Shown here piece by piece: positions 61,347-64,000 of a DNA stretch of 64,000 bases. This DNA comes from Hyphomonadaceae bacterium. Lineage in GTDB: Bacteria; Pseudomonadota; Alphaproteobacteria; Caulobacterales; Aquidulcibacteraceae. The number at the start of each line of letters is the position of its first letter. Within the stretch, counting starts at the first letter, position 1. The stretch is from positions 124,001 through 188,000 of the forward strand of contig JAHBYF010000005.1 in NCBI GenBank assembly GCA_019636095.1. Direction: 5' to 3'. The position numbers were made by a program, and so were the translations under genes. Below the pieces are notes generated by a model. That model saw only the letters and a list, made by a program, of their open reading frames with translations. It searched no databases and was not told the DNA's origin.

Positions 61347-63941
61347 ATGGCGGATGGTTTTCCAGCAGCAGGCAGCGGTGCTCGCGAGGCCGAATCGCGG
61401 TCAATTGGGCGCGACATGTCAGACCTTGCAGACACCCCGGCGCCGCACAGCGGTGGGCGGCTCGACCCGCTTCAAATCCTGTTCTGGTTCTCGGTGGCCG
61501 TTGGCCTCGGGGCGGCGGGCGTTGCGCTGACCGCAGGGCAGGCTGTCGGGCAGGCGGGTGCGGTGTTGCTGATCCTGCTCGCGGCTGCGGGTCTTGTGCT
61601 GTTCTTCTGGATGTCGCGCGGCGCTGGGCGCCGCGTTGGCGCTTTCCCGGAGCGCGGCGCGATCGCGGCAAACTCACTGCTGGGCGGGCGCAACGATTTC
61701 GCGTTCGTCGAAGCCCTTGATGAAGCGGCGATGATCACCGACGCGCATCTGTCACCGCTGACCGCCAATCATTCCTACCTTGAGATCGCTGAGGCGGCGG
61801 GCATTTTGGGTGAGAGCGATCGCCCGCCGATGATGAGCCGCTTGTTTGGCGCCGACCCGATGTTGTCGGCGCCGATGTTTCGTTTGTCGAAGGCGGCGCA
61901 GCTCGGTCAGACGCGGCGCGAGGAATTGCCGGCGACGGCGGCGATCAACGGCAAGCACACGCGCTATGAAGCGTGCGTTGGCCCGATCCCAGGCGGGCAG
62001 GTGCTGTGGCGCTTGCGTGAGCTTGGCGTCGCCGAGCAGGGCGCCAGCCCGGACGATGGCCGCCAGCTTTTCTTGGATGACTCGCCAGTTGGATTCTTTG
62101 CGGCGAAGTCTGACGGACAGATCATCTATATGAATCGCTCGCTGCGCGCGGTGCTGGGGCTTGGCGACGACCCGCAGTTGTTGCGCGTCAAGGACATGAT
62201 CAAGGAAGACGCGAGCCGGCTCATTCGCCGCGATCGCCGTGGCTTCGGGCCGTCGCGCGCCAAGGTCACTCTGAAAGGCATTGACGGGCAGGAAACGCAA
62301 GCGAGCGTGCTGAGCTTCACGCCAGTTGACGACATCGATGGCGCGGTGCGCGGCTTGGTGTTTTTCTCCGAGGCGGAGTCGCCGGAAAGCGCGGTGGTGA
62401 CGCGCTCAGTGGATACGGCCAGCGCCGATGGCGTGTTCGCTCAGGCGCCGTTCGGCGTCGCAGTGTTGGATGGCATCGATCCGGGATCTTGCGCGGTGTT
62501 GGATTCCAACGCCGCGCTGATGGAAATGACGCAAGGGCGAGCGACGCCGAGTGCGGCGTTCGCTGATCTTTTTGAGGCGTCGGAGGGTCCGGCGGCGTTG
62601 GCGCACCGTTTGCGGCAAGCCTTGAACGATCCGATCGAGATTACGCTGGCGACGGCGCCGCCGACTGCGGTGCACGTACAGCTGGCGCGTGGCGCCGATG
62701 GGCGGGCGCTCGCCTACATTTCCAACGTCTCGCAGCAGCGCGAACTTGAGACGCGCTTGGCGCAGTCTGAGAAGATGCGCGAGATCGGCGAACTGGCAGC
62801 AGGCGTTGCGCACGACTTCAATAACCTGCTCACGGTGGTGATGCAGACGTGCTCGTATCTGCTGCGCCGCCACCCGGTGGGCGATGCCGATTATCCGATG
62901 CTGAAGGAGATCGCCGATCACGCGACAACGGCGAAAGAGCTTTCGGAAATGCTGCGCGCCTATGCGCGTCAGCAGAACTTTGCGCGCGAAGTGTTCGATG
63001 TCGGGGACTTCCTCGGCTCCAAGCAGGAACTGATCCGGCGCGTCATGGGCGCATCGATCCAGACCGAAATCCGCCACGGCCGCGATCTGCCGTATGTGAA
63101 AGTCGATAAAACCCAGCTTGAGCGCGTGGTCGTAAACCTCGCCACCAATGCGCGTGATGCGATGACGCCGAAGGGGTCGCCGATTGCGCGTGATGGCAAG
63201 TTGATGATTCGCACGTCGGTGATCGAAGCCGCTTCGGCCCGCGCCATGGGTCACACGCCGATGGAAGACGGCAAGTATGTGATGATCGAGGTGGAAGACA
63301 CCGGCGGCGGCATCAAGCCGGAGCACGCCGCGAAAATCTTCCGCCCGTATCATTCGACCAAGGAGGCCGGCAAAGGCACAGGGCTCGGGCTCGCCACCAG
63401 CTACGGCATCATCAAGCAATCGGGCGGCTACATCTTCTTCACCTCGAAGGTTGGCGTGGGCACGACGTTCCGCATCTTCTTGCCGGAATACACGCCGACA
63501 CAGGAAGAGTTGGATGAGATCGCCGAAAAGGAACGCGCGCTGATCGCGCCGCCGCCGAAGGATGTTTCGGGGCGCGGCAAGATTCTGTTCGTGGAAGACT
63601 TGGTGCCGGTGCGCCGCGCGACGGTGCGCAATCTGAAGGAGTGCGGCTACGAAGTCGAAGAGGCGGGCGATGGCCAGGAAGCGCTCGACATTTTGACCGC
63701 GAAGCCCGGCGCGTTCGACATCATCATCTCGGACGTCTCGATGCCGATCATGACCGGGCCGGAGATGCTTGAAGAGGCGGAGCCGTCGATGATCGGCAAC
63801 GCCAAGGTGCTCTTCCTCTCAGGCTATGCGCCTGAGAGCTTCAGCGACGTGCTGGAGAAATACCCCGTGCACTATCTGTCGAAGCCGGTGACGATGGAGC
63901 AGCTGGTCGGGCGCGTGAAGGAGCTGCTGGCCGCGGCTTAG
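61347..63941 (+). CDS. cckA: CckA-type hybrid histidine kinase
   Basis: An 864-residue membrane hybrid kinase. Two N-terminal helices (about 43-63, 68-88), two or three PAS-like regions (about 115-470), a HisKA with H489 (G-V-A-H-D-F-N-N-L-L), an HATPase with N-A-R-D-A-M, D-T-G-G-G-I and G-L-G-L-A-T, and a receiver with D796 (I-I-S-D-V-S-M-P). The H-D-F-N-N-L motif and the position after flhB match CckA, which phosphorylates ChpT and thereby CtrA. The sensor part seems longer than in Caulobacter. The start is ATG 61347 with GGAG upstream. Confidence 0.92.
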   Translation: MADGFPAAGSGAREAESRSIGRDMSDLADTPAPHSGGRLDPLQILFWFSVAVGLGAAGVALTAGQAVGQAGAVLLILLAAAGLVLFFWMSRGAGRRVGAFPERGAIAANSLLGGRNDFAFVEALDEAAMITDAHLSPLTANHSYLEIAEAAGILGESDRPPMMSRLFGADPMLSAPMFRLSKAAQLGQTRREELPATAAINGKHTRYEACVGPIPGGQVLWRLRELGVAEQGASPDDGRQLFLDDSPVGFFAAKSDGQIIYMNRSLRAVLGLGDDPQLLRVKDMIKEDASRLIRRDRRGFGPSRAKVTLKGIDGQETQASVLSFTPVDDIDGAVRGLVFFSEAESPESAVVTRSVDTASADGVFAQAPFGVAVLDGIDPGSCAVLDSNAALMEMTQGRATPSAAFADLFEASEGPAALAHRLRQALNDPIEITLATAPPTAVHVQLARGADGRALAYISNVSQQRELETRLAQSEKMREIGELAAGVAHDFNNLLTVVMQTCSYLLRRHPVGDADYPMLKEIADHATTAKELSEMLRAYARQQNFAREVFDVGDFLGSKQELIRRVMGASIQTEIRHGRDLPYVKVDKTQLERVVVNLATNARDAMTPKGSPIARDGKLMIRTSVIEAASARAMGHTPMEDGKYVMIEVEDTGGGIKPEHAAKIFRPYHSTKEAGKGTGLGLATSYGIIKQSGGYIFFTSKVGVGTTFRIFLPEYTPTQEELDEIAEKERALIAPPPKDVSGRGKILFVEDLVPVRRATVRNLKECGYEVEEAGDGQEALDILTAKPGAFDIIISDVSMPIMTGPEMLEEAEPSMIGNAKVLFLSGYAPESFSDVLEKYPVHYLSKPVTMEQLVGRVKELLAAA

Positions 63942-63942
63942 T

Positions 63943-63969
63943 CTTCCTCTCCCTGTGCGGGAGAGGAAG
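63943..63969 (+). terminator. Hairpin after cckA, REP-like
   Basis: CTTCCTCTCCC (63943-63953) pairs perfectly with GGGAGAGGAAG (63959-63969) around a 5-base loop. The following GATGGTGAGG resembles the sequence beside the hairpin at 2057-2081, so this is probably a member of the same repeat family that may also serve as terminator. Confidence 0.6.
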
Positions 63970-64000
63970 CGTTTGTCCAAACAACGATGGTGAGGTGTGG

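Noticed and set aside
62406..63419. 337-residue minus-strand frame inside cckA
   Set aside because: Antisense to the HisKA/HATPase region; a product of codon bias.
1..64000. tRNA, rRNA, insertion sequence or prophage genes
   Set aside because: None of the intergenic gaps showed a cloverleaf with conserved tRNA boxes, rRNA sequence, transposase or phage structural gene; gaps are mostly below 250 bases.

Overview
The window is high-GC alphaproteobacterial chromosome, most likely from the Caulobacterales/Hyphomonadaceae side. The evidence is a CckA-type hybrid kinase directly after flhB, CtrA-like TTAA-N7-TTAA boxes between divergent flagellar operons, an APH-type homoserine kinase next to ispH and rnhA, a beta-helix/di-heme cytochrome gene pair known from Hyphomonas, and a histone deacetylase-like/xseB/ispA/dxs neighbourhood. 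Genes are densely packed: ATGA, GTGA and TGATG junctions are common and several convergent pairs overlap at their stop codons. I saw no rRNA or tRNA gene, no CRISPR array, no transposase and no prophage.

Layout. 1-182: end of an NfeD-like gene. 193-3940 (minus): ispH, a D-glycerate 3-kinase, thrB, a membrane protein and rnhA, with a REP-like block between the kinase and thrB. 4094-11400: a lipoprotein, argS, a secreted trypsin-like protease with an apple-like insert and C-terminal repeats, an alpha/beta hydrolase, an acyltransferase, a repetitive Tat-lipoprotein and a PadR regulator with its likely operator. 11479-17600: a MAPEG protein, the operon beta-helix / di-heme cytochrome / DUF1493-like protein, a YqjD/YqjE-like pair, small membrane and Nudix proteins, and a 47-residue histone H1-like gene. 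17600-24424: FAD oxidoreductase, tsaC, a cytochrome b561-YceI fusion, two further YceI proteins and an acyl-CoA dehydrogenase. 24548-38512: a winged-helix/TPR regulator divergent from a tautomerase, an MBL hydrolase, SDR, 2OG oxygenase, EEP phosphatase, an ABC-2 exporter, an enoyl-CoA hydratase and an M1 aminopeptidase. 38736-38950: two tandem 30-residue peptide genes followed by a strong terminator. 39053-50710: histone deacetylase-like gene, xseB, csaA, a TIR-domain membrane protein, ispA, an NAGPA-domain protein, an S9 peptidase, a thioredoxin-like protein, a DUF2855 protein and dxs.

50812-53611: small proteins, the arsenic operon arsR-arsC-aqpS and an MBL protein. 53608-55139 (minus): a two-gene unit of visibly lower GC, made of a membrane-tethered ParA-like ATPase and a small partner that probably starts at CTG. 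This is the best candidate for an acquired, undescribed system. 55332-56346: two small proteins. 56431-63941: the flagellar block, with flgB-flgC-fliE on minus and fliO-fliP, fliQ-fliR-flhB and cckA on plus. CckA feeds CtrA, and CtrA-like boxes sit in the flgB/fliO intergenic region, so this block plausibly couples flagellar assembly to the cell-cycle phosphorelay. Isoprenoid precursor genes occur at both ends of the window (ispH at 3 kb; ispA and dxs at 43-51 kb).
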